The notes beneath the pieces were generated by a model. It had not been told where the DNA came from. It did no database searches and saw only the letters and a program-made list of their open reading frames with translations. A DNA stretch of 36,993 bases, taken from positions 1 through 36,993 of the IMG/VR virus record IMGVR_UViG_3300031841_001621; one strand, written 5' to 3'. Position numbers and translations under genes: made by a program. The stretch is from a virus. Below, one piece after another: positions 27,401 to 33,500 of this stretch; within the stretch, counting starts at the first letter, position 1, and the number at the start of each line of letters is the position of its first letter.

Positions 27401-29485
27401 AGGGTAACCATTACTGTCGATGTACGTGATGTACCCACCGCTTCCTCCGGTGATATATCCGTAGTCAAGCCCATTATTGTACCACTCGACAAAGGCCAAG
27501 TAGTCCTGCCAAGGGTTAAGTCCATCAGGGTTTGGAAGCCCCGGGTCACTAGGAGAACCAAAGAGCGCGGCGAGCAAGAACGGGTTGTTGTTCGCGCCGA
27601 ACAGCAGGTCTGCTTCTGTCGCCGTTATGCCCCAAAGGAAGCCTGCATTTGCCCCTCCGTTAAATACAGTCGATGAGTACTCACTTGCACTGGCGAGGTT
27701 GAAGTAGTCTGGCCACCAATCCGTGCCCGGTATTCCCTGCACCCCCTCGCCGCTGAGCCCGAATGGGTAGTTCATCCACATGAACGTGGCAATCTGCATC
27801 TCTCCAAACCCGGTGTTGGCGTTTGGCAGCGTCCAGTCGGGCCATGGAGCACCGTTAAAGATGTCAGTCAGGTTGTTTTCAGCAAGCCAGTTGCTGTCAA
27901 AAATCAACGGGCCATTTGAGCCGTTCAGCGTAAGAAGGTCTTCTAGCGTAAATGTCAGAGCTGGCGAGTCAGGTAGATACTGGTCGTCATTAAAACCATC
28001 GGCCATGTCTTGAGCGTAGTTGTAGAACCACGTCATACAATCCGTCCACCAAGCCCCGAGGTTGTCGACAGCGTTAAAGTTGTCAGGACCATTTTGTCCC
28101 CAGTCGATGTCGTAGTTAGAACGCCAAAGGGCTGTGCTGGAGAGTGCAAAGTTAAGGGCGTCTGACTGAATGTCTGGCCGCTCGGCCTCCCACGCATCAA
28201 AAGTTGGTGGAGGGATAGGGGGTCCATCGACAATCCCAATGAGGTCTAGCTGCGCTTCTCCCGCTTCTGAGATGTCGTTAAGGTTCTGGGTATCGTCCCA
28301 TACTCCATCTGTGTCGAAGTAAAGGTTACCAGACCCGATTGATGTGCCGTAGTAGTTGTAGTATTCTACGATGGCATCAATGTCTTCCTGAGTGTAGAGG
28401 CTGTTGCCTGCAGAGATAGTCACAGACTCACCGTTTTGGATTGCCTGAACAACTTGAATCATTTCAGTCACATCCAACCATGCCGTAATGTCCTCACCAT
28501 TGAAGGTGCCATCCCCATTTACATCAAAAGAAGAAAGACTAAAGTTAGACTCTAGAGAGCCTGTGAGTGAGTTTGGAGCAAGCCCGAGCTCTCCTCCCCC
28601 GGCGTTTATCGTACCAAGCCATTGGGCCAAGTTGTTATCGCTATACCCAAGGGGGTCTCCCGTCATGTTGTACAGAGCGACGTCTGCGTAGATGTTAAGC
28701 AAGGGCAACATGTTCAGGTCGAACCACGAGCCTAGGTCATCAAGGTCTTCTGCTGTAGGGTTGGGGTTTACAAGAAGAGTTTCAAAAAAGTCTGCTGGAA
28801 CGTCACCCTGATATGCGTTGAAGACCTCTTCAAATGCGTTACCAATGCCGGGACCAGTGGGGTTTCCTGTGTTTGAAAATAAATTCCAGTCAAACGGTGC
28901 CAGAAAGTCTGGGTTATCTAGCAGGTCTTGAAACGTAAGATAAGAACCGTCCCCGGTCGCCGGGTCAAAACCTGATTGCGGGTTGTAAAACATCCCGTAT
29001 CCCCAGTTAAAGTTCACTCCCGTTATGTCCAAGAAGACATTTCCAATGTTGTATGTACTACCTGTTGGAAACCCGGATGGAGACTGCCCGGCCATCTGAG
29101 CCCAGAAGTCGATAATAGAAAGTGCGTCGTAAATATCAAGGTTGCCGTCAGGAACCCCATCGGGTCCGTAGGTGTCCATGTTCCCTCCAGCAAAAGAGAT
29201 AGCACCACCAAGCGCCCCGATAGATTGTCTGTAAGACTCGGGTAGCTGTGGAGGGTCTTGCTCTGTTGCAGGCGGTGGGGGTGGCGGGTCGCCGCTCGGG
29301 TCAAATCCACCATCGGTTTGCGTACCGTCCTCTTCCTCGTCCTCCTTCTTTTTTAGGTAGGCCTTGTTTAGAGCCTCGTCATCGCCAAGAGGCTCGCGCT
29401 TGATGACTTCATCAGGTGCAAGCGGTACTGCCTTCTCGCCGTGTTCTGGGTCGCGGAAGGTGTCCGATAGCTTCTTCAGCTTCAT
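24470..29485 (-). CDS. Giant repeat protein with dockerin/EF-hand-like calcium loops, 1671 aa
   Basis: After a charged N-terminus (FRDPEHG at residues 10-16) and a Pro-rich linker come long, aromatic-, Asn-, Asp- and Gly-rich modules almost lacking Lys. Calcium-loop-like motifs DxNxDG or DxDGDG followed about 5 residues later by D and W/F occur near residues 105-130 (weak), 320-338, 390-415 (weak), 1080-1104, 1362-1388, 1535-1560 and 1578-1605; examples are DVNGDGTFNGEDITAW, DLDGDGVFDSSDALAW and DINGDQVFDESDIDQF. In dockerin type I domains such 22-residue duplications bind Ca2+ and cohesins. No cohesin or enzyme motif is seen here. It is probably a surface fibre or adhesin; what it binds is unknown. 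Confidence 0.75.
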   Translation of the reverse strand: MKLKKLSDTFRDPEHGEKAVPLAPDEVIKREPLGDDEALNKAYLKKKEDEEEDGTQTDGGFDPSGDPPPPPPATEQDPPQLPESYRQSIGALGGAISFAGGNMDTYGPDGVPDGNLDIYDALSIIDFWAQMAGQSPSGFPTGSTYNIGNVFLDITGVNFNWGYGMFYNPQSGFDPATGDGSYLTFQDLLDNPDFLAPFDWNLFSNTGNPTGPGIGNAFEEVFNAYQGDVPADFFETLLVNPNPTAEDLDDLGSWFDLNMLPLLNIYADVALYNMTGDPLGYSDNNLAQWLGTINAGGGELGLAPNSLTGSLESNFSLSSFDVNGDGTFNGEDITAWLDVTEMIQVVQAIQNGESVTISAGNSLYTQEDIDAIVEYYNYYGTSIGSGNLYFDTDGVWDDTQNLNDISEAGEAQLDLIGIVDGPPIPPPTFDAWEAERPDIQSDALNFALSSTALWRSNYDIDWGQNGPDNFNAVDNLGAWWTDCMTWFYNYAQDMADGFNDDQYLPDSPALTFTLEDLLTLNGSNGPLIFDSNWLAENNLTDIFNGAPWPDWTLPNANTGFGEMQIATFMWMNYPFGLSGEGVQGIPGTDWWPDYFNLASASEYSSTVFNGGANAGFLWGITATEADLLFGANNNPFLLAALFGSPSDPGLPNPDGLNPWQDYLAFVEWYNNGLDYGYITGGSGGYITYIDSNGYPAYFVTTGTSPYSNFDGLENLTDQSLFVILNPPTLNESTPGSVWLENRPTTQGVSGTPNDYIAPFAYINLMLNTQQWRELYDVNLSQNGTPGQQGNDLTTWAQIYTDSLMTQIFGAGGETVDSILVQEYLDSLNETFGTSYDFSQLNVLQNVENFLNSAGPTALIPGVPNVITISGFATGYSGNSFSTSAIQGTVWYDFITNQYQPPGVLDVLSDGSWTDYQLSTFLALQMPYGATYDTLDATDIFFNFGFLNSDFFDWALGQGQYTTMLSDEYEAFWDEYIGWVAQGFSDPDIAAEFGFDTGNFTQFLNVLGYGYGYFNLGADPSTAGHYEYVNVSDSSIFYLFQSSNATILIPPLGANALSLFDGGEGLSSPADSYSWKNWLRSANGLVDFGGDGQINFADWCHLWKFLMQGGGVVNNFNSGTNWQQFGIYDAFQGDAFFQNFGSGSYGDISGYQLNWLGFGAFTPNEGDTFGGTPAWASALDTLVPQGGAFDAYLSFTGYSESSESYTGTYGNTEIGALLAATASFFYYWEAVQETQNTGSVPDWYTNQQAPPSFAPFAAGEFDGVLWADGGATFFIFNTSNIGGGSFVTNNMPTNAELLAYVDYLDAVGLDAGVGAVLDNDGMAINFQSNGTSLADGLYNDLISIANQNYIAAYVGNYNSGSDLPLNLDLDGDGVFDSSDALAWAALQGFIESAVQNGNTWLELINSYNTSAVAGGRSPITGDDILILGTFLWENGFFETSGQFGVGFFINDPITAVGDNVAALAMFGDILDVEYAATTLFNGLDGEQFAWGAATFYATATDGTYDVTTGSYAPGSPQATSILLNQFINSGISPNPDLPFDLNSDGVFSYADVQAFASFIDLLNTQLGGDYDMISNMGLAGYDINGDQVFDESDIDQFTAFFGSFSEDGNLDSATMNLFGYFNESGVWIDFGGDNLLPVNYFGSDWDSGITYDQDYAPLPSFPLPPPTPTETT

Positions 29486-29488
29486 GGC

Positions 29489-30046
29489 TTACTTCTTTCT
29501 GCTGTCCTTAATCATTCGGACGAAGTCCACGGGGTCCATTACCCCGAAGCCTCCTTGCTCAAAGGTTCGCATCATCTTTCCACCGCCCTTGTAGCTTGGG
29601 GTCTTCGCCCCTCTTTTGGCAAGCATCATACCCTCCTCACCTGTTTGGAAACCTCCTGTGCCGGAGCCAGAGATTTCAGCGGATGGTGCGTCGCCAGTCT
29701 CGAAGGTTGGTACTTCGACGTCCTCCATAATCTCAGTGAAGCCAATGATGGTTGTACCATCGGCATCGTAGGTGTACTCGTACTGGCCAGTGCCGACTTG
29801 CTGCGTCTCAGTTCCTGTCTGAACAGTTTGCTGTGCAGTGTATGGGTCACCCATTACCGTGGTTCCGGTTTGCTTGCGTGACACCTCTCCTGCCAATGGC
29901 TCAGACTTAGCCCCGTGCTCTGGGTCTCGGAATGTAGAGAAGTCGGCGGGGTTGTTTCTTACAGCCTTGTCTGTAGCTGCTTTTCTTGCGGCTGCTGTGC
30001 CACGGGCTGGCATGCTGCCACCCTCTTGCATCTTCTTGGTTCTCAT
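29489..30046 (-). CDS. GG-motif protein sharing the FRDPEHG tag, 185 aa
   Basis: The N-terminus is basic and Ala-rich (MRTKKMQEGGSMPARG), then residues 38-51 read TFRDPEHGAKSEPL, almost the same as residues 9-22 of the adjacent giant repeat protein (TFRDPEHGEKAVPL). The C-terminal 50 residues carry two more GG motifs (YKGGGKMMRTFEQGGFGVM) and a basic tail. The middle is Thr/Gly-rich with TYDADGTTIIGF. It overlaps the next gene upstream by 4 nt. The shared tag suggests that the two neighbours assemble with the same partner or site in the virion; no enzymatic motif is visible. Confidence 0.65.
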   Translation of the reverse strand: MRTKKMQEGGSMPARGTAAARKAATDKAVRNNPADFSTFRDPEHGAKSEPLAGEVSRKQTGTTVMGDPYTAQQTVQTGTETQQVGTGQYEYTYDADGTTIIGFTEIMEDVEVPTFETGDAPSAEISGSGTGGFQTGEEGMMLAKRGAKTPSYKGGGKMMRTFEQGGFGVMDPVDFVRMIKDSRKK

Positions 30047-30537
30047 AGGTTCAGTTTTGCGATGACAACATCATTGAGGTCGATGTACTCGATGCGAACA
30101 TCCTCCCCATTGTTAAGTGCCTTTAGAATTTTTGGGTACACTCTTTTGTACGCCTGTGTTGATTTGCCGATGAATCCACCATCCAAGAGCTGGTTGTTCT
30201 CTTGGCTGTCGCCAAGGAGAAGACATCCTGCTGTGTGCTCGTCTGTGTTGCCACAGTGGATGAGGATGTATTCAAAGTTGGGAACGTCTCGCACCCAGAG
30301 CATGCCCTCATGGATGTCGGGGAATCGCTCGGAGTACTTGGCGTGAAACCCGCCCTCGGTCCGAAGCGTGATGTCGTATGTCCCATCAGGGATTCGTGTC
30401 TCCCCGTACTTCTTCTCCTCCCGCTCTTCGTCCTCCAAAGTGTAGCACAGAAACTCTCGCCCATCAGGAAGTAACTCAAACAACATGCCGTTGGTCGAGT
30501 CGCCGCTATCTGAGAATCTGAGTACCTGCAGGTGCAT
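30043..30537 (-). CDS. DUF5675-like protein, 164 aa
   Basis: The protein matches the pattern I recall for DUF5675: CYTLEDEERE near residue 31, RIPDGTYDITLR at 48-59, MLWVRDVPNFEYILIHCGNT at 79-98 and AGCLLLGDS at 103-111. The ordered residues H94, G96, N97, T98 and, six residues on, G104-C105 resemble the HG...SxGC active site of YkuD-type L,D-transpeptidases, so a peptidoglycan or cysteine-based role is conceivable but unproven. Proteins of this family occur next to phage structural and lysis genes. The gene overlaps its neighbours at both ends, ATGA to the 185-aa gene and 1 nt to the 98-aa gene. Confidence 0.7.
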   Translation of the reverse strand: MHLQVLRFSDSGDSTNGMLFELLPDGREFLCYTLEDEEREEKKYGETRIPDGTYDITLRTEGGFHAKYSERFPDIHEGMLWVRDVPNFEYILIHCGNTDEHTAGCLLLGDSQENNQLLDGGFIGKSTQAYKRVYPKILKALNNGEDVRIEYIDLNDVVIAKLNL

Positions 30538-30833
30538 TACTTCTTGCTCTTCTTCTTAAGGAACATTCCCTTGTTGGCCTTAGGAGTCTTTGCCTCCTTG
30601 GCCGCAGACTTCATAGACTCGTTCTTGTTGCCGTCCCCATCAATGTCGATGTAGTCTGGCTTGCCGCCCTGAGCGAACTTCTGAGTCTTGCCTCCGTATG
30701 CAAACGTCCGCTTGGACAGCTTGACACCTCCGCCCATCATCATCTTCTTGATTTCATCCATCCCCATCTGCTTGACGGTGCCGCCTGCGTAGTAAACCGG
30801 GTAGGTGTTTGCTTTCTTTTTTGCTTTTGCCAT
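30537..30833 (-). CDS. Small basic GG-motif protein with calcium-loop, 98 aa
   Basis: It begins MAKAKKKANTYPVYYAGG and holds GG or GGG at 17-18, 34-36, 47-48 and 56-57, each within a basic or aromatic context (FAYGGKTQKFAQGG). Residues 63-72 read DIDGDGNKNE, a DxDxDG calcium-loop pattern. The tail is Lys-rich (FLKKKSKK). The gene lies 20 nt after a late promoter box, so it may be strongly expressed. Composition and the recurring motif point to a small virion or DNA-associated protein of unknown function. Confidence 0.65.
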   Translation of the reverse strand: MAKAKKKANTYPVYYAGGTVKQMGMDEIKKMMMGGGVKLSKRTFAYGGKTQKFAQGGKPDYIDIDGDGNKNESMKSAAKEAKTPKANKGMFLKKKSKK

Positions 30834-30852
30834 CTCGTTGTTGTTGAGGTTA

Positions 30853-30860
30853 CAAATCTA
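30853..30860 (-). promoter_or_regulatory. Late promoter box TAGATTTG
   Basis: TAGATTTG on the minus strand (TAnnTTTG) lies 19 nt before the ATG at 30833 in the gap after the 270-aa gene. The TTTTG extension is not conserved here (upstream reads AATTTTAT). Confidence 0.55.
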
Positions 30861-30866
30861 ATAAAA

Positions 30867-31679
30867 TTATCGCAAGTCTGTATCGTGCTTCTTAGAGCCT
30901 TTGATAAAGCTGTTGACCCTTCCCATGGCCCATGCAGCCATGCTCGTCTTGGGACGCGAGCCGCTAGACAAGTACGCACCCTGACCTCTACGGTAGACCT
31001 TCTTGAGTGTGTCAAGAGACTTGCCGGATTCCTTGGCCTTCTTCTTGAGCGAGGCAATGGTGGATGCGTTCAGAGGCTTCTTGCCTTCCTTGGCACCCTT
31101 ACCCTTCTTTACCTTGCCACCCTTCTCCATCCACTGGATGCCCTCGATTCTTTTGTCGAACTCATCCATCTTCTTCTGACCCTCGAGGTTCTTTCTCTGC
31201 TCCTCCTTGTACTTAACGTTCTCTTTGGCGAGATAGTCCAGAACGTCATGGACAGTTCTTTCTGTCAAAGGGCCTTTCTCCATGTTCTCGTCGACGAGTC
31301 TGTCTTTGAGCTTGACCTTGTTCTTCTTCTTGTCCTCCTTCTCTGGGTCACCATCATGCCCTAAGATTCCACCGTGCTCGTACTCTTTCCTCTTTTTTCT
31401 CGCCAGCTCCGAAATGCCGTATTGGGCGAGAGCAGATGCTGCACCACCAATAGCACCACCAAGCCCGCTACCCAAAGCGGAACCAAACTTCTTTTTGAAC
31501 ATCTCACCCCCCTCGCCGAACTTCTGTCGTTCATCAAAGTAGCTGTCGGGGAGTCGCTTCCCTTCCTTGTAGGCTTCTTGGCCCTCCTTGATGGATGACG
31601 CTCTTGCGTCCCGATTTGGTGAACCAGCGAGGTACTTCTCAGGAAGCCCCGTCTTCTTGTCTTTCTTTACTGCTTGCAT
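30867..31679 (-). CDS. Basic protein with glycine-zipper segment and GG motifs, 270 aa
   Basis: I chose ATG at 31679 (MQAVKKDKKTG) because the longer frame, from 31739, is lengthened only through the sequence of the small gene that overlaps it in another frame (31639-31809). Residues about 68-88 (ALGSGLGGAIGGAASALAQYG) form a glycine-zipper hydrophobic helix that could insert into a membrane. It is otherwise very Lys-rich with GG motifs at 57-58, 103-104 (YEHGGILG) and about 185 (MEKGGKVKKGKG). Basic flanks and a glycine zipper recall phage ejection and pore proteins. Function is inferred from composition. Confidence 0.65.
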   Translation of the reverse strand: MQAVKKDKKTGLPEKYLAGSPNRDARASSIKEGQEAYKEGKRLPDSYFDERQKFGEGGEMFKKKFGSALGSGLGGAIGGAASALAQYGISELARKKRKEYEHGGILGHDGDPEKEDKKKNKVKLKDRLVDENMEKGPLTERTVHDVLDYLAKENVKYKEEQRKNLEGQKKMDEFDKRIEGIQWMEKGGKVKKGKGAKEGKKPLNASTIASLKKKAKESGKSLDTLKKVYRRGQGAYLSSGSRPKTSMAAWAMGRVNSFIKGSKKHDTDLR

Positions 31680-31809
31680 TGCCGTAGAATTTGTTGAGGG
31701 CTCTCTCCATTGCACGTCTCCGCGCACGAGCAGAACCATTGTTCTTTTGTTTCTTGGATGCTTTCATGAGCACCTCCAAAAACTCAGGGTTTAACTGAGG
31801 AATGTACAT
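31639..31809 (-). CDS. Small basic protein, 56 aa (or 42 aa from an inner start)
   Basis: Frame from ATG 31809 reads MYIPQLNPEFLEVLMKASKK, then QKNNGSARARRRAMERALNKF and a short acidic tail. An inner ATG at 31767 is preceded by GGAGGTG at 6 nt, an unusually good Shine-Dalgarno for this genome, and would give 42 aa. The TATATTTA-like box only 5 nt before 31809 also favours the inner start. The gene overlaps the 270-aa gene by 41 nt in another frame. It is highly basic, so it may be DNA- or RNA-binding. Too short for usual cut-offs. Confidence 0.5.
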   Translation of the reverse strand: MYIPQLNPEFLEVLMKASKKQKNNGSARARRRAMERALNKFYGNASSKERQEDGAS

Positions 31810-31814
31810 GGTTG

Positions 31815-31822
31815 TAAATATA
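31815..31822 (-). promoter_or_regulatory. Possible late promoter box TATATTTA
   Basis: One mismatch from TATATTTG, with TTCTTGTAG just before it, at the head of the whole minus-strand block. It would give a leader of about 45 nt to the inner start at 31767. The 260-nt space between it and the tRNA otherwise holds only an unsupported short frame, possible hairpins and the tRNA promoter. Confidence 0.4.
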
Positions 31823-32025
31823 CTACAAGAATGGGTACAGCTATCCTCGATACGGCACTTGGCGATTACGATTCCGCTAGTGTAGTCTCACGCGGCAACA
31901 GTTCTGAAGGAGAAGCGACCGAGACCCTCCCCACAAGGGGCGAAGGGCGTGTTCTCGTTGTCGAGAGTGCCACTCGGCTTAGCAAAGTTACGGGAAAAAA
32001 ATTAAAAAGTCAAGTCCCAAAGTGC

Positions 32026-32056
32026 TTGTTTACTCGAGAACTTCTAAGTACCTTTG
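32026..32056 (+). promoter_or_regulatory. Promoter of the tRNA gene
   Basis: TACCTTTG at 32049-32056 matches the Bacteroidota -7 consensus TAnnTTTG, and a TTG at 32026-32028 sits 20 nt upstream as a -33 element. It ends 13 nt before the tRNA. It is the only plus-strand box of this type I found near the start of the plus-strand block. Confidence 0.6.
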
Positions 32057-32069
32057 TGTCAAACGATAT

Positions 32070-32143
32070 GCTCCCGTAGCTCAACTGGAAAGAGCAACAG
32101 CCTTCTAAGCTGTGGGTTGCAGGTTCGAGTCCTGCCGGGAGTA
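32070..32143 (+). tRNA. tRNA-Arg (anticodon UCU)
   Basis: All four arms are present: acceptor GCTCCCG/CGGGAGT (first pair G-T), D arm GCTC...GAGC, anticodon stem ACAGC/GCTGT with loop CTTCTAA giving anticodon TCT, and T arm GCAGG-TTCGAGT-CCTGC. The discriminator is A and CCA is not encoded. It would read AGA (and AGG by wobble), codons that phages with a different codon use than the host often supplement. It is followed by a long non-coding structured stretch. Confidence 0.92.
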
Positions 32144-32874
32144 CTTGTGGGCTAAAAGGCGATTTGTTGTAGCCCAAAAAAGGAAACACATACATGTCCC
32201 TCCGGGAAAAAAGTCCTGAGAAATGTGTGGGGTGGGGATTATGTCTATGTGTACACGTGCGTCACGTTGACCGGAAGTCGATTATTCCTATGGGGGGGGT
32301 AGGGTTTGCACGTTTGTATTACAGAAAGTTCCAGCGTTTTTGCTAATACGATTGGGTGAATTGTCAATAGTAAGTTGGACTACCTATGCAGGGTAGCCGA
32401 ACAACCTCGTCCCCTGCTCTCTACGACCAAGAACTGACCCCACAAACGGGGTTGGCACGGACGTTGCAACGCGCGTCTACAACATTTTTCTGACCTGTGC
32501 AAACACACAAATGTTAAAATTCTGATTTTCTCGTCGAAGCTATTTGGCTGTTCGTCGATTGAATCCTGCTCTTCGTCTAAAAGTTGCTTGACAATTTGGA
32601 GCGGTAGCACCCCTCTATGTACTATGCCATCGTGTTGCAACGGCAACCGCTCTCGGACTATTGACGTACTGCCTGTCGCTGACTAAACGACCCGCTCCAC
32701 GGAGCGCACCTCGCACCCTGTATGCAGAACGCAGGGTGGGCAAACCACTCACCGCAGAGCGCAGTTCTTTGACGTATTGAAACTACCTACCACTTGGGCC
32801 GACAAAACCCGCCACACCTGTGGCCATCGGAGTTGGGATGGGGGAAGAAGTAACGCAAACACTATTGACTACAC
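32144..32874 (+). other. Long non-coding region with dense secondary structure, possible large ornate RNA
   Basis: About 730 nt without a credible gene on either strand. Inverted repeats seen here include ACACAT/ATGTGT around 32188/32223, CCCC/GGGG at about 32438, GAGCGGT/ACCGCTC (32600-32606/32646-32652), GCTC/GAGC at about 32693, CACCCTG/CAGGGTG (32714-32720/32732-32738) and GCCAC/GTGGC (32811-32824). The tRNA just upstream makes a phage-type large RNA such as GOLLD or ROOL a candidate, but I see no defining motif. The segment 32690-32745 shares ordered motifs with the RNA at 34495-34661. It could also be a replication origin or leader region. Confidence 0.5.
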
Positions 32875-32990
32875 CGCCATGATACGAGCCATCTCGGGAT
32901 AGGGAGGATGTCCACTCCCCATGGCGTCAGCAACGGCACAGGCGTGCCACCTCGGTAGGGTGGTGGGGGTTCGACTCCCCCCCGTTGTTC
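32875..32990 (+). ncRNA. Structured RNA ending in a tRNA-like element (TLS1)
   Basis: A three-way junction comes first: outer stem CGCCATG/CATGGCG (32875-32881/32920-32926), hairpins CGAG-CCAT-CTCG and GGGAG...CTCCC. Then a 60-nt tRNA-like fold: acceptor GCAACGG/CCGTTGT (32930-32936/32982-32988), a 3-bp mini-arm CAC-AGGC-GTG, an anticodon-like arm CCACC-TCGGTAG-GGTGG (central GGT, but C where U33 is expected), one linking base, and T arm GGGGG-TTCGACT-CCCCC. It lacks a normal D arm, so a functional tRNA is unlikely. It ends 33 nt before the next gene. Confidence 0.6.
32965..32981 (+). repeat. 17-nt T-arm repeat, copy 1 (copy 2 at 33527-33543)
   Basis: GGGGGTTCGACTCCCCC occurs identically in TLS1 and TLS2, 562 nt apart; the tRNA-Arg T arm in the same region (GCAGGTTCGAGTCCTGC) is clearly different. 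Identity over stem and loop suggests duplication or strong selection on a T-arm structure. Confidence 0.7.
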
Positions 32991-33023
32991 TAACCCGTGC
33001 TTCGGCACACAAACCCCAACATC

Positions 33024-33473
33024 ATGTTGTTTACTGCAACCGCCTTTCAGGCATTCACCACGACCCGCGACAACCACGAAGTCGCATTGTCAAACCGCTT
33101 CGAGTTCAGCTACGACCTCGACACCAACAACAAGCAGACCCGCGACCTCGTCGTAGGCACAATGCTCAACCGCTTGTTCCGCTACCTGTCCTTGCAGAAG
33201 CAGACAGGCGCACGCTTCACCAACCTGTCGCACCCTGTCCTCTTGCAGTTCAAGGTCGGCAAGTCAACCATCGACCTCCGCGACATCGAGGAGCGTCTGC
33301 AAGCCACCTTCAAGGTTGGCCACACACCCAAGGCCAAGCGTCGATTCGCCAAGCGCGTTGTGGCTGTCGTTGAGTTCCTGCTCGAAGCCCCTGTGCAGAT
33401 GACTGCCACCGAGTTGCTCGCCTCCTTGGAGGAGCAAATCGCAGAGGATATGGTCGCTGAGTTGACCGCATAA
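33024..33473 (+). CDS. Unknown early-type protein, 149 aa
   Basis: I chose ATG at 33024 (MLFTATAFQAF), with an A/C-rich leader (CCCCAACATCATG), over an in-frame ATG at 32997 that lies just past the tRNA-like element. The protein is basic and helical in its middle (LVVGTMLNRLFRYLSLQKQ; KAKRRFAKRVVAVVEFLLEAP) and ends in an acidic helix (SLEEQIAEDMVAELTA). No motif is recognised. It is the first gene after the structured region and lies between two tRNA-like elements, so a link between them is possible but not shown. Confidence 0.75.
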   Translation: MLFTATAFQAFTTTRDNHEVALSNRFEFSYDLDTNNKQTRDLVVGTMLNRLFRYLSLQKQTGARFTNLSHPVLLQFKVGKSTIDLRDIEERLQATFKVGHTPKAKRRFAKRVVAVVEFLLEAPVQMTATELLASLEEQIAEDMVAELTA

Positions 33474-33500
33474 GTGGACTAAGTTAGGATGTAGACCACA

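Noticed and set aside
31831-32079. Plus-strand frame of 82 aa (MGTAILDT...) ahead of the tRNA
   Set aside because: It ends inside the tRNA acceptor stem and contains the tRNA promoter box and a low-quality C-terminus; the sequence also forms hairpins.
32010-32195. Minus-strand 61-aa frame across the tRNA
   Set aside because: It is an antisense read of the tRNA-Arg gene.
32343-32352. TAATACGATT resembling the start of a T7 promoter
   Set aside because: Only the first eight bases match and no other copies exist in front of late genes, so chance is likely.
32875-32990. TLS1 as a tmRNA
   Set aside because: I looked for a tag frame ending in ALAA-type residues and the 5' GATTCGAC-like motif, and found neither in the region. 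A 7-bp pairing GAACAAC (32399-32405) with GTTGTTC (32984-32990) exists but the local acceptor stem is more compact.
32921-33373. Plus-strand frame of 150 aa overlapping the 149-aa gene
   Set aside because: It passes through TLS1 and its composition is very Arg/Pro-rich in a different frame from the better supported gene; it looks like a shadow frame.
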